Below are positions 1 through 8,721 of a stretch of 64,000 bases of DNA, piece by piece (position 1 is the stretch's first letter; every line of letters begins with the position of its first letter). A program made the position numbers and the translations under genes. This DNA comes from Actinoplanes octamycinicus. GTDB lineage: Bacteria; Actinomycetota; Actinomycetes; Mycobacteriales; Micromonosporaceae. Location of the stretch: contig NZ_JACHNB010000001.1 of NCBI RefSeq assembly GCF_014205225.1, positions 6,553,501 through 6,617,500 on the forward strand, read 5' to 3'. Under the pieces are notes generated by a model, which was not told the DNA's origin, made no database searches, and saw only the letters and a program-made list of their open reading frames with translations.

Positions 1-991
1 CCTCGGCCAGAGCCGGGCGCAGCCGGGGCGGGGCGATGATCCAGCCCAGCCGCAGCGCCGGAGCGAGGGACTTGCTGACCGTGCCGAGCGAGACCACGTG
101 GTCCGGGGCCAGGCCCTGCAACGAGCCGACCGGGTCGCGGTCGTAGCGGAACTCGGCGTCGTAGTCGTCCTCGACGATGATCCCGTCGCGCTCCCGGGCC
201 CAGGCGATCAGGTCGAGGCGGCGCGGGCCGGTGAGCACCACCCCGGTCGGCCACTGGTGGGCCGGGCTGACGACGACCGCGGTCAGCTCGGTGCGGCGCA
301 GCGCGGCCACGTCCAAGCCGTCGTCGTCGACTGGGATCGGCACGGTGGCCATCCCCGGCATCGCGCTGCCCGGGTGCTCCACGGCCAGCGCGCCGGACCC
401 GGCCGCGCTCAGCGTCTCCACCACCAGGTGCAGGGACTGCCGCATGCCGGTGCAGACGATCAGGTCGTCCGGGCCGGCGGCGACCGCGCGGACCCGGGAC
501 AAGTAGGACGCCAGCACCTGGCGCAGCCGGGGGTGCCCGGCCGCGTCGCCGTAGTCGAAGTCGGCGTCCGGGGCGCTGCGGCACACCTCCCGAACCGCCC
601 ACGCCCACGCCTCCCGGGGCACCATGCCGAGGTCCGGAACGCCGTGCGCGAAGTCGGCGACCGGGTGCCGGCTGACCGGCGGCGGGACCGGCACGGGCGG
701 CGGCGCGGTGGGCCGGGCCGCGGCGGCCGCCACCCGGGTCGCCGAGCCGGGACGGCTGGTCAGATAGCCCTCGGCCTGCAACTGGGCGTAGCAGTCCTGG
801 ACCAGGCCGCGGGACAGGCCGAGGGCGCGGGCCAGCTCCCGGGAGGACGGCAACGGCTCGCCGGCGGTGAGCCGGCCACCGCGGATCGCGGTGCGCAACT
901 GCTCCTCCAGCTGGCTGCGCAGGCCGGTGGTGCTGTCCCGATCGATGGTCACCAGCAGCTCCGGACCGGAACCGGCCCACTCCACACGCAT
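1..991 (-). CDS. MocR/PdxR-type GntR regulator with aminotransferase domain (3' end outside window)
   Basis: About 330 residues are visible; the gene runs off the left edge. Residues about 20-80 form a GntR winged helix (PSSRELARALGLSRGLVQDCY) and the rest is a fold-type I aminotransferase domain with a PLP-lysine motif (SKSLAPALRLGW, Lys about 306). MocR regulators use a degenerate aminotransferase domain to sense PLP or an amino compound and often control a divergent gene. The ATG at 991 is 48 bp from the divergent MFS transporter start, so the transporter is the likely target (inference). The ligand cannot be told from sequence. Confidence 0.88.
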   Translation of the reverse strand, partial: MRVEWAGSGPELLVTIDRDSTTGLRSQLEEQLRTAIRGGRLTAGEPLPSSRELARALGLSRGLVQDCYAQLQAEGYLTSRPGSATRVAAAAARPTAPPPVPVPPPVSRHPVADFAHGVPDLGMVPREAWAWAVREVCRSAPDADFDYGDAAGHPRLRQVLASYLSRVRAVAAGPDDLIVCTGMRQSLHLVVETLSAAGSGALAVEHPGSAMPGMATVPIPVDDDGLDVAALRRTELTAVVVSPAHQWPTGVVLTGPRRLDLIAWARERDGIIVEDDYDAEFRYDRDPVGSLQGLAPDHVVSLGTVSKSLAPALRLGWIIAPPRLRPALAE

Positions 992-1039
992 GGAACTGGA
1001 CCTTATCAGGGTGCCGGTTGCGCCCCTACCGTCATCGAT

Positions 1040-2212
1040 ATGGCGAATGACCTGCTCACCCGGCCCCTGATGGTGCGGTCCGTGTCGATCCTCGGCGCGT
1101 CGATCGGATTCTGGCTGCCGCTGTCCGTGGTGCCGCTGTTCGCGAAGGAGTCCGGGTCGGCCGGGCTGGCCACCGTCGCGCTGCTGCTCGCCACCGTGCT
1201 GGGTGAGCTGCTGACCCCGCGGCTGGCCGCGCGTCTCGGGTACCGGTGGTCGCTCGGCCTCGGGCTCACCCTGCTCGGCGCGCCGACCGCGCTGCTGATC
1301 GTCAGCTCCGGCACGGCCACGATCGTCGCGGTCAGCGTCGTACGCGGCATCGGCTTCGCGATCTGCGTGGTCGCCGGCGGCGCCCTGACCGCCGAGATGA
1401 TCCCGGCCGAGCGGCGCGGCGAGGGCCTGGCGCTGATCGGCATGGTCGGCGGGGTGTCCGGGCTGATCGCGCTGCCCGCGGGCGTGTGGGCGGCGGACCG
1501 CTGGGGATTCTCGGCGGTGTTCGCGGCCACCGCGGTGCTGACCCTGGCCGCGCTGGTGTCGCTGCCGGGACTGCCGCACACCACCGCGGCCTGGGAACCG
1601 GGCACCCGGCTGCGGCTGCACCCGGCGCTGCGCCGGCCGGCGGCGGTCTTCGCGTTCGCCACCGCCGCCGTCGGGGTGCTGGTCACCTTCCTGCCGCTGG
1701 CCGTCGCCGGCAGCCCGGCCTGGGTGGCGTCGGCCGCGCTGCTCGCCCAGCCGTCGGCGGCGACCGCGTTCCGCTGGATCGCCGGGCGGCTCGGCGACCG
1801 CACCGGCTCGCAGCGCCTGCTGGTGCCCGGCGTGCTGCTGACCGCCGCCGGGATGGCCGGCCTGGCCTGGACCGGCAGCCCGGCCGCGGTGATCGGCGGG
1901 GCGCTGGTCTTCGGCGCCGGCTTCGGCCTGCTGCAGAACGCGACGCTGGCCCTGATGTACGACCGCGCCCCGGCCGGCGCGGCCCTCACCGTCAGCGCGA
2001 TCTGGAACATCGCCTACGACCTCGGGATGGCCGGCGGCGCGCTGATCGCCGGCTTCGTGATCAGCGGGGTCGGGTATCCGCTGACGTTCCTGCTCACCGC
2101 CGTCGCGATGCTGCCCGCGCTCGCCCTCTGCCCCGCGCGACCCGCGTCACCCCCGGAAACTGCCGCGCTCCCGGCACTCGGCTGGGCCACAGAGGTGTCT
2201 CAGGGCCGCTGA
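1040..2212 (+). CDS. MFS transporter
   Basis: 390 residues from the ATG at 1040, which lies in the short gap after the divergent MocR gene; an open frame runs further upstream but only as the antisense of that regulator. The protein is almost wholly hydrophobic, about 12 membrane segments, with a central charged loop near residues 180-200 and the MFS loop motif GRLGDRTGSQR in the second half. Such proteins move small molecules by proton antiport across the cytoplasmic membrane, usually as efflux pumps in actinomycetes. Substrate unknown. The 3' end overlaps a partial palindrome (about 2180-2230) related to the perfect one at 62273-62327. Confidence 0.85.
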   Translation: MANDLLTRPLMVRSVSILGASIGFWLPLSVVPLFAKESGSAGLATVALLLATVLGELLTPRLAARLGYRWSLGLGLTLLGAPTALLIVSSGTATIVAVSVVRGIGFAICVVAGGALTAEMIPAERRGEGLALIGMVGGVSGLIALPAGVWAADRWGFSAVFAATAVLTLAALVSLPGLPHTTAAWEPGTRLRLHPALRRPAAVFAFATAAVGVLVTFLPLAVAGSPAWVASAALLAQPSAATAFRWIAGRLGDRTGSQRLLVPGVLLTAAGMAGLAWTGSPAAVIGGALVFGAGFGLLQNATLALMYDRAPAGAALTVSAIWNIAYDLGMAGGALIAGFVISGVGYPLTFLLTAVAMLPALALCPARPASPPETAALPALGWATEVSQGR

Positions 2213-2421
2213 GGCACCCGTGGGAGCCAGCCGACGACCGCGCGCGTCCAGCGTGGAGCGGGCCGGCTGTTGTGGCTGGTGGGTCGCGGGCCGTAGCCCT
2301 CCAGGTTTCGCGTTCTGGACGCGCCAGCGGCCAGCGAAGCCCGGAGAGCGGGAGCGGCGGGAGCGGCGATCAGTTATCAGCGCGGACCTACGACATCCGG
2401 ATCTTGACCTTGATTCTCATC

Positions 2422-2456
2422 TGTTAGTTGACGCTAACGTTAGCGAGTACTAACAT
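2422..2456 (+). promoter_or_regulatory. Promoter overlapped by a 34-bp operator-like dyad
   Basis: A near-consensus promoter is visible: -35 TTGACG (2428-2433), a 17-bp spacer and -10 TAACAT (2451-2456). Positions 2422-2455 form an inverted repeat with 17-nt arms that match at 14 of 17 positions, centred on the perfect 12-mer GCTAACGTTAGC. A repressor bound here would cover both promoter boxes. The downstream operon encodes an ArsR-family repressor, the obvious candidate (inference). Confidence 0.75.
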
Positions 2457-2505
2457 AGTGGGTGTCCGGCCGCGGGGCCGGGGGATCGAGTGGAGGGAGG
2501 CGGTC

Positions 2506-2856
2506 GTGGGCCGTCCGGTGGCGTTTTTCGAGATCATCAGTGGCGACGCGGTGCGGGCGCAGGGGTTCTACAGCGAGTTGTTCGGGTGGGCGACGGCCGA
2601 TCAGGGCGACGGCTACGCGCTGGTCGACACCCAGGCGGGGGACGGGGCGATCGGCGGCGGGATCGGCCCGGCGCGGGGGCCCGGCGAGGCGGGTGTGAAG
2701 ATCTACGTGCAGGTGGAGGACCTGGAGAAGGCGTTGGAGCGGGCGACCGCGCTGGGCGGCGCCACCCTGGTCGAGCCGACGCCGCTGCCGGGTGACTATG
2801 GTCGGTTCGCGGTGTTCGCCGATCCGGACGGCAACCCGGTCGGTCTGTGGGGCTGA
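2506..2856 (+). CDS. VOC (glyoxalase/bleomycin-resistance) family protein
   Basis: 116 residues from the GTG at 2506, chosen because GGAGGGAGG ends about 6 nt upstream and the glyoxalase fold begins directly (GRPVAFFEI). The frame is open further upstream, but that part lacks family character. It shows one beta-alpha-beta-beta-beta unit pair typical of short VOC proteins, with the ending FADPDGNPVGLWG. Family members bind a metal in the dimer and act as lyases, dioxygenases or drug-sequestering proteins; the substrate here is unknown. First gene of a four-gene operon with ArsR, SRPBCC and a small monooxygenase-fold protein. Confidence 0.85.
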   Translation: MGRPVAFFEIISGDAVRAQGFYSELFGWATADQGDGYALVDTQAGDGAIGGGIGPARGPGEAGVKIYVQVEDLEKALERATALGGATLVEPTPLPGDYGRFAVFADPDGNPVGLWG

Positions 2857-2910
2857 CCTAACGGGCTGACCTAACGGGCTGACCTAACGGGCTGAGCCGA
2901 GCGGGCTGAG
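2850..2910 (+). repeat. 13-bp tandem repeat between VOC and ArsR genes
   Basis: Three exact copies of GGGCTGACCTAAC (2850-2888) are followed by two degenerate copies beginning GGGCTGAG. The stop codon of the VOC gene lies in the first copy. The array fills the whole spacer up to the ArsR start. Probably a slippage-prone spacer; effect on translation of arsR is unknown. Confidence 0.9.
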
Positions 2911-2911
2911 G

Positions 2912-3292
2912 GTGGCAGGTGGAAGCGGGGTGAGCTGGGTGGGCGAGGACGAGTCGCAGGTGGACGACGCGCTGCGGGCGCTGGCCGAGCCGCGCCGGCG
3001 GGCGATCCTGCGCCTGGTCGCCGCCGACGAGCTGGCGGCCGGGGAGATCGCCGCCGCGTTCGACGTGACCCGGACCGCGATCAGCCAGCACCTGACCGTG
3101 CTGAAGGACGCCGGCCTGGTCAGCGAGCGGCGGGCCGGCACCCGGCGGTTCTACCGGGCGCGGCCGGAGGGCCTGGCCGGCCTGCGCGACTTCCTCGACG
3201 AGATGTGGAGTGACGCCCTCGACGTGGGGCGACGCCTGGTCGAGGCGGAGCGGGCCGGCGGCGCGCCGGAAGCCCCCGCGGACGTGGCCTGA
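2912..3292 (+). CDS. ArsR-family transcriptional repressor
   Basis: Up to 126 residues; GTG codons at 2912, 2930 and 2939 are all possible starts, and 2930 has GGTGGAAG just upstream. The winged helix is clear: EPRRRAILRLV, then AAAFDVTRTAISQHLTVLKDAGLVSERRAGTRRFYRA. No metal-binding cysteine pair is present, so it is not an obvious metal sensor. ArsR genes that precede an AHSA1/SRPBCC gene, as here, usually repress that operon. The 34-bp dyad at 2422-2455 is its likely site (inference). Confidence 0.88.
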   Translation: MAGGSGVSWVGEDESQVDDALRALAEPRRRAILRLVAADELAAGEIAAAFDVTRTAISQHLTVLKDAGLVSERRAGTRRFYRARPEGLAGLRDFLDEMWSDALDVGRRLVEAERAGGAPEAPADVA

Positions 3293-3321
3293 CCGCGCCG
3301 CGGACCTGCCATGATCCTCCC

Positions 3322-3795
3322 GTGTCCGACAACGTTCGTCCCCTGAGGCGCCCGCCGATCCGCCAGCAGACCATCGTGCGCAGCGACCGGGCGCACACCT
3401 TCGAGGTGTTCGTCCGCGACATCGGCGCGTGGTGGCCGGCCCGCCCGCACTCGCTCGGGCAGGAGAAGGTCACCGGGGTCACCTTCGAGCGGGAGCTCGG
3501 CGGCCGGGTCTTCGAGACCTGGGCGGACGGCACCCAGGTGGACTGGGGTGAGGTGATCACCTGGCAGCCGCCGGAGCGGTTCGCGATGACCTGGACGATC
3601 CTGCCCGCGGTCACCGAGGTGGAACTGTCCTTCACCGAGCTGGGCCCGGCGTTGACCCGGGTCGCCCTGGAACACCGCGGCTGGGAGCGGCTCACCGAGG
3701 AGCAGCTGGCCGCCGCCACGTCGGTCAGCGGGGGCTACTCGGCCGGCTGGAAATCCATTCTGGAACTCTTCAAGCAGACTGTGGAAGGAGCCTGA
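3322..3795 (+). CDS. SRPBCC (AHSA1-like) domain protein
   Basis: 157 residues from the GTG at 3322, 30 bp after arsR. It shows the START-like helix-grip pattern: an N-terminal strand (RQQTIVRSDRAHTFEVFV), a FERELGGRVFETWADG hairpin and a C-terminal helix (GWKSILELFKQTVEGA). The fold makes a deep hydrophobic cavity for lipids or aromatics; activity is unknown. Pairing with ArsR is a recurrent actinobacterial arrangement. It ends 1 bp before the next gene, so the two are translationally coupled. Confidence 0.85.
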   Translation: MSDNVRPLRRPPIRQQTIVRSDRAHTFEVFVRDIGAWWPARPHSLGQEKVTGVTFERELGGRVFETWADGTQVDWGEVITWQPPERFAMTWTILPAVTEVELSFTELGPALTRVALEHRGWERLTEEQLAAATSVSGGYSAGWKSILELFKQTVEGA

Positions 3796-3796
3796 C

Positions 3797-4084
3797 GTGC
3801 GTGTTCTCGCCCAGGCGGTGCACTACCCGAAACCCGAGCACCGCGACGACCTGGTCGCCGCGATGGACCGGATGCGCGAGGCGTCCGCCGGGGTGCCCGG
3901 GTTGGAGCAGATCGGCGGTTTCGAGGACGCCGACGGCGGCCGGATCATCGCCATCTCGATCTGGTCCTCGATGGCGGAGTTCCAGGCCGGCATGGCGACC
4001 CTGGGTGGCGCGATCGCCGACGTGCCGTTCGCCGAGTGGGAGCGCCAGCAGCACACCCTGGAGGCGTTCCCGCAGGTCGCCTGA
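3797..4084 (+). CDS. Antibiotic biosynthesis monooxygenase (ABM)-fold small protein
   Basis: 95 residues from the GTG at 3797, with GGAAGGA about 6 nt upstream inside the end of the previous gene. The sequence fits a dimeric ferredoxin-like barrel of the ABM class (RVLAQAVHYPKPEHRDDLVAAMDRMREASAGVPGLEQIGGFED). Members include cofactor-free quinone-forming monooxygenases and also many of unknown role. Last gene of the ArsR operon; a strong hairpin follows. Confidence 0.78.
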   Translation: MRVLAQAVHYPKPEHRDDLVAAMDRMREASAGVPGLEQIGGFEDADGGRIIAISIWSSMAEFQAGMATLGGAIADVPFAEWERQQHTLEAFPQVA

Positions 4085-4118
4085 GACCTCCTCGACGGCC
4101 TCGGCAACCCTGAGACAG

Positions 4119-4185
4119 ATCACGAGCGGTTTTCGGTACGCCCGCCGTCCCGCGAGACGGAGGCGTACCGAAAACCGCTCGTGAT
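4119..4185. terminator. Perfect 24-bp inverted repeat between convergent operons
   Basis: Arms 4119-4142 and 4162-4185 are exact reverse complements (24 bp) around a 19-nt loop and lie between two convergent operons. The stem holds internal A/T runs (GGTTTTCGG / CCGAAAACC), so a run of U occurs in RNA from either strand. It should act as a bidirectional terminator. It also carries the TTCGGTACGCC motif seen in other gaps of this window. Confidence 0.85.
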
Positions 4186-4187
4186 GG

Positions 4188-5366
4188 TCAGGCGGTCCTG
4201 GGCGGTGTGGCCAGCGTGAGGTTCTCGCCGGAGGCGGCGTCGAAGACGTGCATCCGCTCCGGGTCGAACCACAGCTCGGCGGTGGAGCCGGAGCCGACCC
4301 GGCTGTTCACGTCCAGGGCGACGACGAGCTGGGTGCGCATCTGCTCGCTGTCGAGTTCGCGCTCCAGCTCCTCCAGCTGCTTGGTGATCTCCGGCGCGGC
4401 GTCGTAGGGGACGTAGGCGTACAGCTGCGCGCCCAGCCACTCGGTCACGTCGACCTCGGCGGAGAAGGTCCGGCCGCGCGCCCGTTTCTCCGGGGCGACC
4501 AGCTCGGCGTCCTCGAAGTGTTCCGGCCGCAGGCCGATGATGACCAGCTCGTGGTCGGTGACCCGGGCCAGCCGCGGCCCGGTCGCGGCGACCGTGCCGA
4601 ACGGTGTGTCGATCTGCCCGCCCTTGACCCGGCCGGGCACGAAGTTCATCGGCGGCGATCCGATGAACCCGGCCACGAACAGGTTGGCCGGCTCCTCGTA
4701 GAGCTGCCGTGCGGTGCCGACCTGCTGCAGCACGCCGCGGCGCAGCACCGCGATCCGGTCGCCGAGGGTCATCGCCTCGGTCTGGTCGTGGGTGACGTAG
4801 ACCGTGGTGGTGCCGAGACGCTTCTGCATCCGGGCGATCTCGGTGCGCATCTGCCCGCGCAGTTTGGCGTCCAGGTTCGACAGCGGCTCGTCGAAGAGGA
4901 ACGCGTCGGCGTCGCGGACGATGGCCCGGCCCATCGCCACCCGCTGCCGCTGCCCGCCGGACAGGTTGGCCGGCTTGCGGTCCAGGTGCTCGCCGAGCTG
5001 CAGCAGGTCGGCGGCCTTCTGCACGCGTTCCCTGACCTCGGAGTCCGGAGTGTTCTTCAGGCGCATCGGGAAGGCGATGTTCTCGAAGACGGTCAGGTGC
5101 GGGTAGAGCGCGTAGTTCTGGAACACCATGGCGAGGTTCCGGTCCCGGGGCGCCTTCTGGTTCACCCGCACGTCGCCGATCATCATGTCGCCGGAGGTGA
5201 TGTCCTCCAGGCCGACGATCATGCGGAGCAGGGTCGACTTGCCACAGCCGGACGGGCCGACCAGGATGACGAACTCGCCGTCGGCGATGTCCAGGCTCAC
5301 GTTGTCGACGGCCTGGTAGCCGTCGCCGTACCTCTTGACGATGTTGCGCATGCTGATCGCGGCCAT
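4188..5366 (-). CDS. sugC: Carbohydrate ABC transporter ATPase (SugC/MsiK/UgpC type)
   Basis: 392 residues. Walker [10 protein letters not shown] at 37-45, signature LSGGQ at 135-139, Walker B FLFDE at 156-160, followed by a TOBE/OB regulatory domain from about residue 240. This is the usual size and layout of MalK-like ATPases that power sugar uptake. Many actinomycete sugar importers lack their own ATPase and share MsiK; here the ATPase is the last gene of the importer operon, as in mycobacterial lpqY-sugABC. The symbol rests on that synteny and on the binding protein. Confidence 0.88.
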   Translation of the reverse strand: MAAISMRNIVKRYGDGYQAVDNVSLDIADGEFVILVGPSGCGKSTLLRMIVGLEDITSGDMMIGDVRVNQKAPRDRNLAMVFQNYALYPHLTVFENIAFPMRLKNTPDSEVRERVQKAADLLQLGEHLDRKPANLSGGQRQRVAMGRAIVRDADAFLFDEPLSNLDAKLRGQMRTEIARMQKRLGTTTVYVTHDQTEAMTLGDRIAVLRRGVLQQVGTARQLYEEPANLFVAGFIGSPPMNFVPGRVKGGQIDTPFGTVAATGPRLARVTDHELVIIGLRPEHFEDAELVAPEKRARGRTFSAEVDVTEWLGAQLYAYVPYDAAPEITKQLEELERELDSEQMRTQLVVALDVNSRVGSGSTAELWFDPERMHVFDAASGENLTLATPPRTA

Positions 5367-5388
5367 GTCCGGTCTCCTCCTCGACGGC

Positions 5389-6225
5389 TCAGCCCTTGAC
5401 GGCGCCGGCGGTGAGACCGGCCATGATCCGGCGCTGGAAGATCAGCACGAGGATCACCACGGGAATGGTCACCACCACGGAGGCGGCCATGATGTACGTG
5501 ATCGGCGACTGGAACTGCGAGGCGCCGGTGAAGAACGACAGCGCGGCCGGTACCGTGCGGGCCCGGTCGGTCGAGGTCAGCGAGATCGCCAGCAGGAACT
5601 CGTTCCAGCAGAAGAAGAAGGTCAGGATCGCGGTGGTGAACACGCCCGGCGCGGCCAGCGGCACGATCACCTTGCGGAACGCCTGCCAGGCGGTGGCCCC
5701 GTCGACCTGCGCGGCCTGCTCCATCTCCCATGGGATCTGCCGGAAGAACGCCGACATGGTCCAGATCGACAGCGGCAGCGCGAAGGTCAGGTACGGGATG
5801 ATCAGCCCCAGCCAGGTGTCGTAGATGCCCAGGTTGCGCCACATGTTGAAGAGCGGCCCGACCAGCGCGGCCTGCGGGAACATGGCGATCGCCAGGGCCA
5901 TCGAGAGCAGGAACTTCTTGCCGGGGAACTCCATCCGGGCGATCGCGTAGGCGGCGAACATCGCGACGATCACGGCGAGGAACGTGGCGATCAGCGCGAT
6001 GCCCACCGAGTTGCGCAGCGCGCTGGTGAACAGCGAGTCGGTGAAGACCGTCCTGTAGTTGTCCCAGACCCAGACCTGCGGGAAGAAGGTCGGCTCCGCG
6101 CTGCGGAAGGTGGCCGGGTCCTTGAACGACAGCGACACCATCCAGAGCAGCGGGAACAGCGCCCAGAGCAGGATCAGCACGCCCCAGACGGTCCACCAGT
6201 TGCTGACTTTGCGGTCGGCCATCAC
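5389..6225 (-). CDS. sugB: Carbohydrate ABC transporter permease (SugB/MalG type)
   Basis: 277-278 residues; GTG 6225 or ATG 6222 (the ATG shares its A with the upstream stop, TGATG). About six membrane segments with the EAA loop AAQVDGATAWQAFRKVIVPLAAPG near residues 175-200, which contacts the ATPase. It forms the translocation pore with the next protein. The binding protein resembles LpqY, so trehalose is the favoured substrate (inference). Confidence 0.87.
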   Translation of the reverse strand: MMADRKVSNWWTVWGVLILLWALFPLLWMVSLSFKDPATFRSAEPTFFPQVWVWDNYRTVFTDSLFTSALRNSVGIALIATFLAVIVAMFAAYAIARMEFPGKKFLLSMALAIAMFPQAALVGPLFNMWRNLGIYDTWLGLIIPYLTFALPLSIWTMSAFFRQIPWEMEQAAQVDGATAWQAFRKVIVPLAAPGVFTTAILTFFFCWNEFLLAISLTSTDRARTVPAALSFFTGASQFQSPITYIMAASVVVTIPVVILVLIFQRRIMAGLTAGAVKG

Positions 6226-7145
6226 CGATCACCTCGCACTTGGGACAGGTCGGTCCGGAAGCCTTTGACGAAGATGAACGCGATCACCACGACGGTCAGG
6301 AACAGCAGCACCGAGACGGCGGAGCCGGCCCCCAGGTTCACCAGCGTCACGTTCTGCCGGTAGGCCAGGAAGGACAGCGTCTCGGTCTTGTTCGCGCCGG
6401 CGGTCATGATGAACGGGTTGTCGAAGATCCGCCACGCGTCGAGCGTGCGGAACAGCAGCGCCACCATGATGGCGGCCTTCATGTTCGGCAGCGTCACCCG
6501 CTTGAGCCGCTGCCAGGCGGTGGCGCCGTCCACCCGGGCCGCCTCCTGCAACTCCTCCGGCACCTGCACCAGGCCGGCCAGCAGCAGCAGTGAGATGAAC
6601 GGGGTGGTCTTCCAGATCTCGGAGAGGATGATCACGAACAGCGCCGACCAGCGCTGGCCGAAGAAGTTGTAGTCGCCGAGCCCGAACCACTGGTTGACGA
6701 AGCCGGCGTCCAGCTGGAACGCGTACCGCCAGATGTAGGCGGAGACGACCGTGACGATCCCGTACGGGATCAGGATCGCGGTCCGCACGATCGACCGGCC
6801 GCGCAGGATCCGGTACATCACGAACGCGAAGGCGAAGCCCAGCACCAGCTCGACCGCCACGCTGAACACGGTGATCAGGAAGGTGGTGGAGAAGTCGGTC
6901 CACCACACCGGGTCGGTCAGCACCGTGGCGTAGTTGCCCAGCCCGACGAACTCGCGCCCCTCCGGGTCGGTGAGCCGGTAGTTGTAGAGCGACAGCACCA
7001 CCGCGTAGATCAGCGGATAGGCGGTCACGAACACCATCACCAGGAAGGACGGCGCGGAGAGCATCAGCCCCAGCCGCCGCTCGTGCCGTGCCCGGTCGGT
7101 GACCTCGGCGGTCTGCGGCGCGGGCGCCTCGACCATCACTGCCAT
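6222..7145 (-). CDS. sugA: Carbohydrate ABC transporter permease (SugA/MalF type)
   Basis: 307 residues from the ATG at 7145; GGAGG lies 7 nt upstream, which favours this start over the GTG at 7151. Six predicted membrane helices and the EAA motif EAARVDGATAWQRLKRVTLPN near residues 205-225. It pairs with the downstream permease and overlaps it by 1-4 nt, so they are translationally coupled. It starts 13 bp after the stop of the substrate-binding lipoprotein gene. Confidence 0.87.
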   Translation of the reverse strand: MAVMVEAPAPQTAEVTDRARHERRLGLMLSAPSFLVMVFVTAYPLIYAVVLSLYNYRLTDPEGREFVGLGNYATVLTDPVWWTDFSTTFLITVFSVAVELVLGFAFAFVMYRILRGRSIVRTAILIPYGIVTVVSAYIWRYAFQLDAGFVNQWFGLGDYNFFGQRWSALFVIILSEIWKTTPFISLLLLAGLVQVPEELQEAARVDGATAWQRLKRVTLPNMKAAIMVALLFRTLDAWRIFDNPFIMTAGANKTETLSFLAYRQNVTLVNLGAGSAVSVLLFLTVVVIAFIFVKGFRTDLSQVRGDR

Positions 7146-7158
7146 GACCACACCTCCT

Positions 7159-8463
7159 TCACAGAAGTCGCTTGCCCTGCAGCACGTCGGACATGAAGGT
7201 CGCGGTCTCCTTCGGGGTGGCGGGCGCCTCCACCTCGCCCGGCGGGTGCCAGGTGAGCTGCACCGAGGTGGACACGTCGTTGTAGTACGGGGTGATCGGC
7301 CGCGGACCGGCGTCGTTGATCGACGTCCGGATGATGTCGGCCATCGGGAACGCCTCGCGCACCTTCGGGTCGTCGTAGGCGGCGCCCCGGGCCGCCGGGT
7401 TGCCCGCGTCGAGCATGTAGGCGATGTTGTTGGGCAGCGACGTCACGCACTTGACCAGGGCGACCGCCTGATCCGGGTGCTTGGTGAAGTTGCCGACGGC
7501 CAGGTTGATCCCGCCCAGCGGCGGACGGCTCGGGCGGTCCGCGGTGACCCGCGGGTACCGCGCCCAGCCGATGTCGTCGACCACCGACTGGCTGATGCCG
7601 CCGCTGGCCACGTCCTCCTTGGCGGCGTTGTAGACGTACGGCCAGTTGACCATGAAGGCGCCCCGGCTGCCCTGGAACGACGAGCGGGCGTCCTCCTCGA
7701 TCGCGTTCGGCATCGCCGGCGGCGCGGCGGGGGAGCGGGCCAGGCCGCCGACGATCCGGGCCGCCTCGTCCCCGGCCGGCGAGGCGATCTCCGGGGTGGC
7801 GTCCTTGCCGGCCTCGACGTTGCCGACGATCTCGCCGCCGGCCGAGACGACCAGCGCGTTGATCCAGACCATGTAGCCCTCGTACCGGTTGGCCTGGACG
7901 CCGACGACCTTGTTCTGTCCCTCGGCTGCCTTGATCATCGCGTCCCAGGTGAACCCGGCCGCGCCCGGATCGACGCCGGCCGCCTGGACCACCGACTTGC
8001 GGTACCAGAGCAGCTGGGTGTTCGCCCAGAACGGTGCCGCGACCAGCTGATCCTTCCAGTACGCGGTGGTCAGCGGGCCCTTCAGCACCCCGGTGGTGAA
8101 GGTCGCCACGTCGCCGGGGTCGAACGGCCGGAGGAACCCGGCGTTGGCGAACTCGGCCACGAACGGCGGGTCGAGGCTCATCAGGTCGATCGAGCTGTCC
8201 TGCGCCGCGAGCCGCCGCACCAGCTGTTCGCGCTGCTGCGAGGCGTCGTTCGGCAGCACCTGCACATCGACCTGGTAGGCGCCGTTCGACGACGCCGCGC
8301 ACTGCTCGGCGAGCCGCCCCTGCCCGCCGTTGTCCGGATTGATGTACCAGGTCAGGGTCGGCGGCCCGCTGTCGTCACCGCACGCGGTGAGCAGCGAGAC
8401 CGACAGCGTCAGGGCGGCGAAGGCGGCCAGGCGCCTTCTTCCGGATCGCGCTCCGCTCAGCAC
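7159..8463 (-). CDS. lpqY: Sugar-binding lipoprotein, LpqY-like (trehalose uptake)
   Basis: 434 residues from the GTG at 8463, with GGGAGG 6 nt upstream. N-terminal signal with lipobox LLTAC (lipidated Cys about 28). Segments typical of mycobacterial LpqY can be recognised: REQLVRRLAAQDSSIDLMSLD, ANTQLLWYRKS, VQANRYEGYMVWINALVVSAGG, VNWPYVY and GGINLAV. LpqY captures trehalose outside the membrane and passes it to SugABC; mycobacteria use this to recycle trehalose released from the cell envelope. Gene order (binding protein, two permeases, ATPase) matches. Substrate is inferred from remembered family resemblance. Confidence 0.75.
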   Translation of the reverse strand: MLSGARSGRRRLAAFAALTLSVSLLTACGDDSGPPTLTWYINPDNGGQGRLAEQCAASSNGAYQVDVQVLPNDASQQREQLVRRLAAQDSSIDLMSLDPPFVAEFANAGFLRPFDPGDVATFTTGVLKGPLTTAYWKDQLVAAPFWANTQLLWYRKSVVQAAGVDPGAAGFTWDAMIKAAEGQNKVVGVQANRYEGYMVWINALVVSAGGEIVGNVEAGKDATPEIASPAGDEAARIVGGLARSPAAPPAMPNAIEEDARSSFQGSRGAFMVNWPYVYNAAKEDVASGGISQSVVDDIGWARYPRVTADRPSRPPLGGINLAVGNFTKHPDQAVALVKCVTSLPNNIAYMLDAGNPAARGAAYDDPKVREAFPMADIIRTSINDAGPRPITPYYNDVSTSVQLTWHPPGEVEAPATPKETATFMSDVLQGKRLL

Positions 8464-8721
8464 AGGTGCCTCCCAGGACGAACGAGCGCCCCGGGGCGAG
8501 CCAAGAGACCCCAGCGTCCCGGCAGCGATTCATCAGTCTCACTGCGCGCACTCGCCACACGTCATCCTTCGTGGCGGATGAATGCCGGTAACCGTCCGTA
8601 TGTGACCGCTAACGCACCCTCGGAAATTCACCCGGTGCGGATGATGCGCGACGATCAAGGCCGCTCCCGGTCACGGCTCGCTCACTTTCCGGTACGCCCG
8701 GCGCGCCGCCATACTGGCACG
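8464..8721. promoter_or_regulatory. Divergent intergenic region upstream of lpqY-like operon
   Basis: 258 bp between divergent starts must hold both promoters. A less G/C-rich stretch around 8580-8640 is the likely promoter region. A copy of the TTTCCGGTACGCC motif lies at 8686-8698, 24 bp before the methyltransferase start. I could not identify a convincing sugar-regulator operator. Confidence 0.4.

Noticed and set aside
4248..5399. Long plus-strand open frame of 383 codons
   Set aside because: It is antisense to the clear sugar ABC ATPase gene; high-G+C third positions leave the opposite frame free of stops, and its translation has no family likeness.
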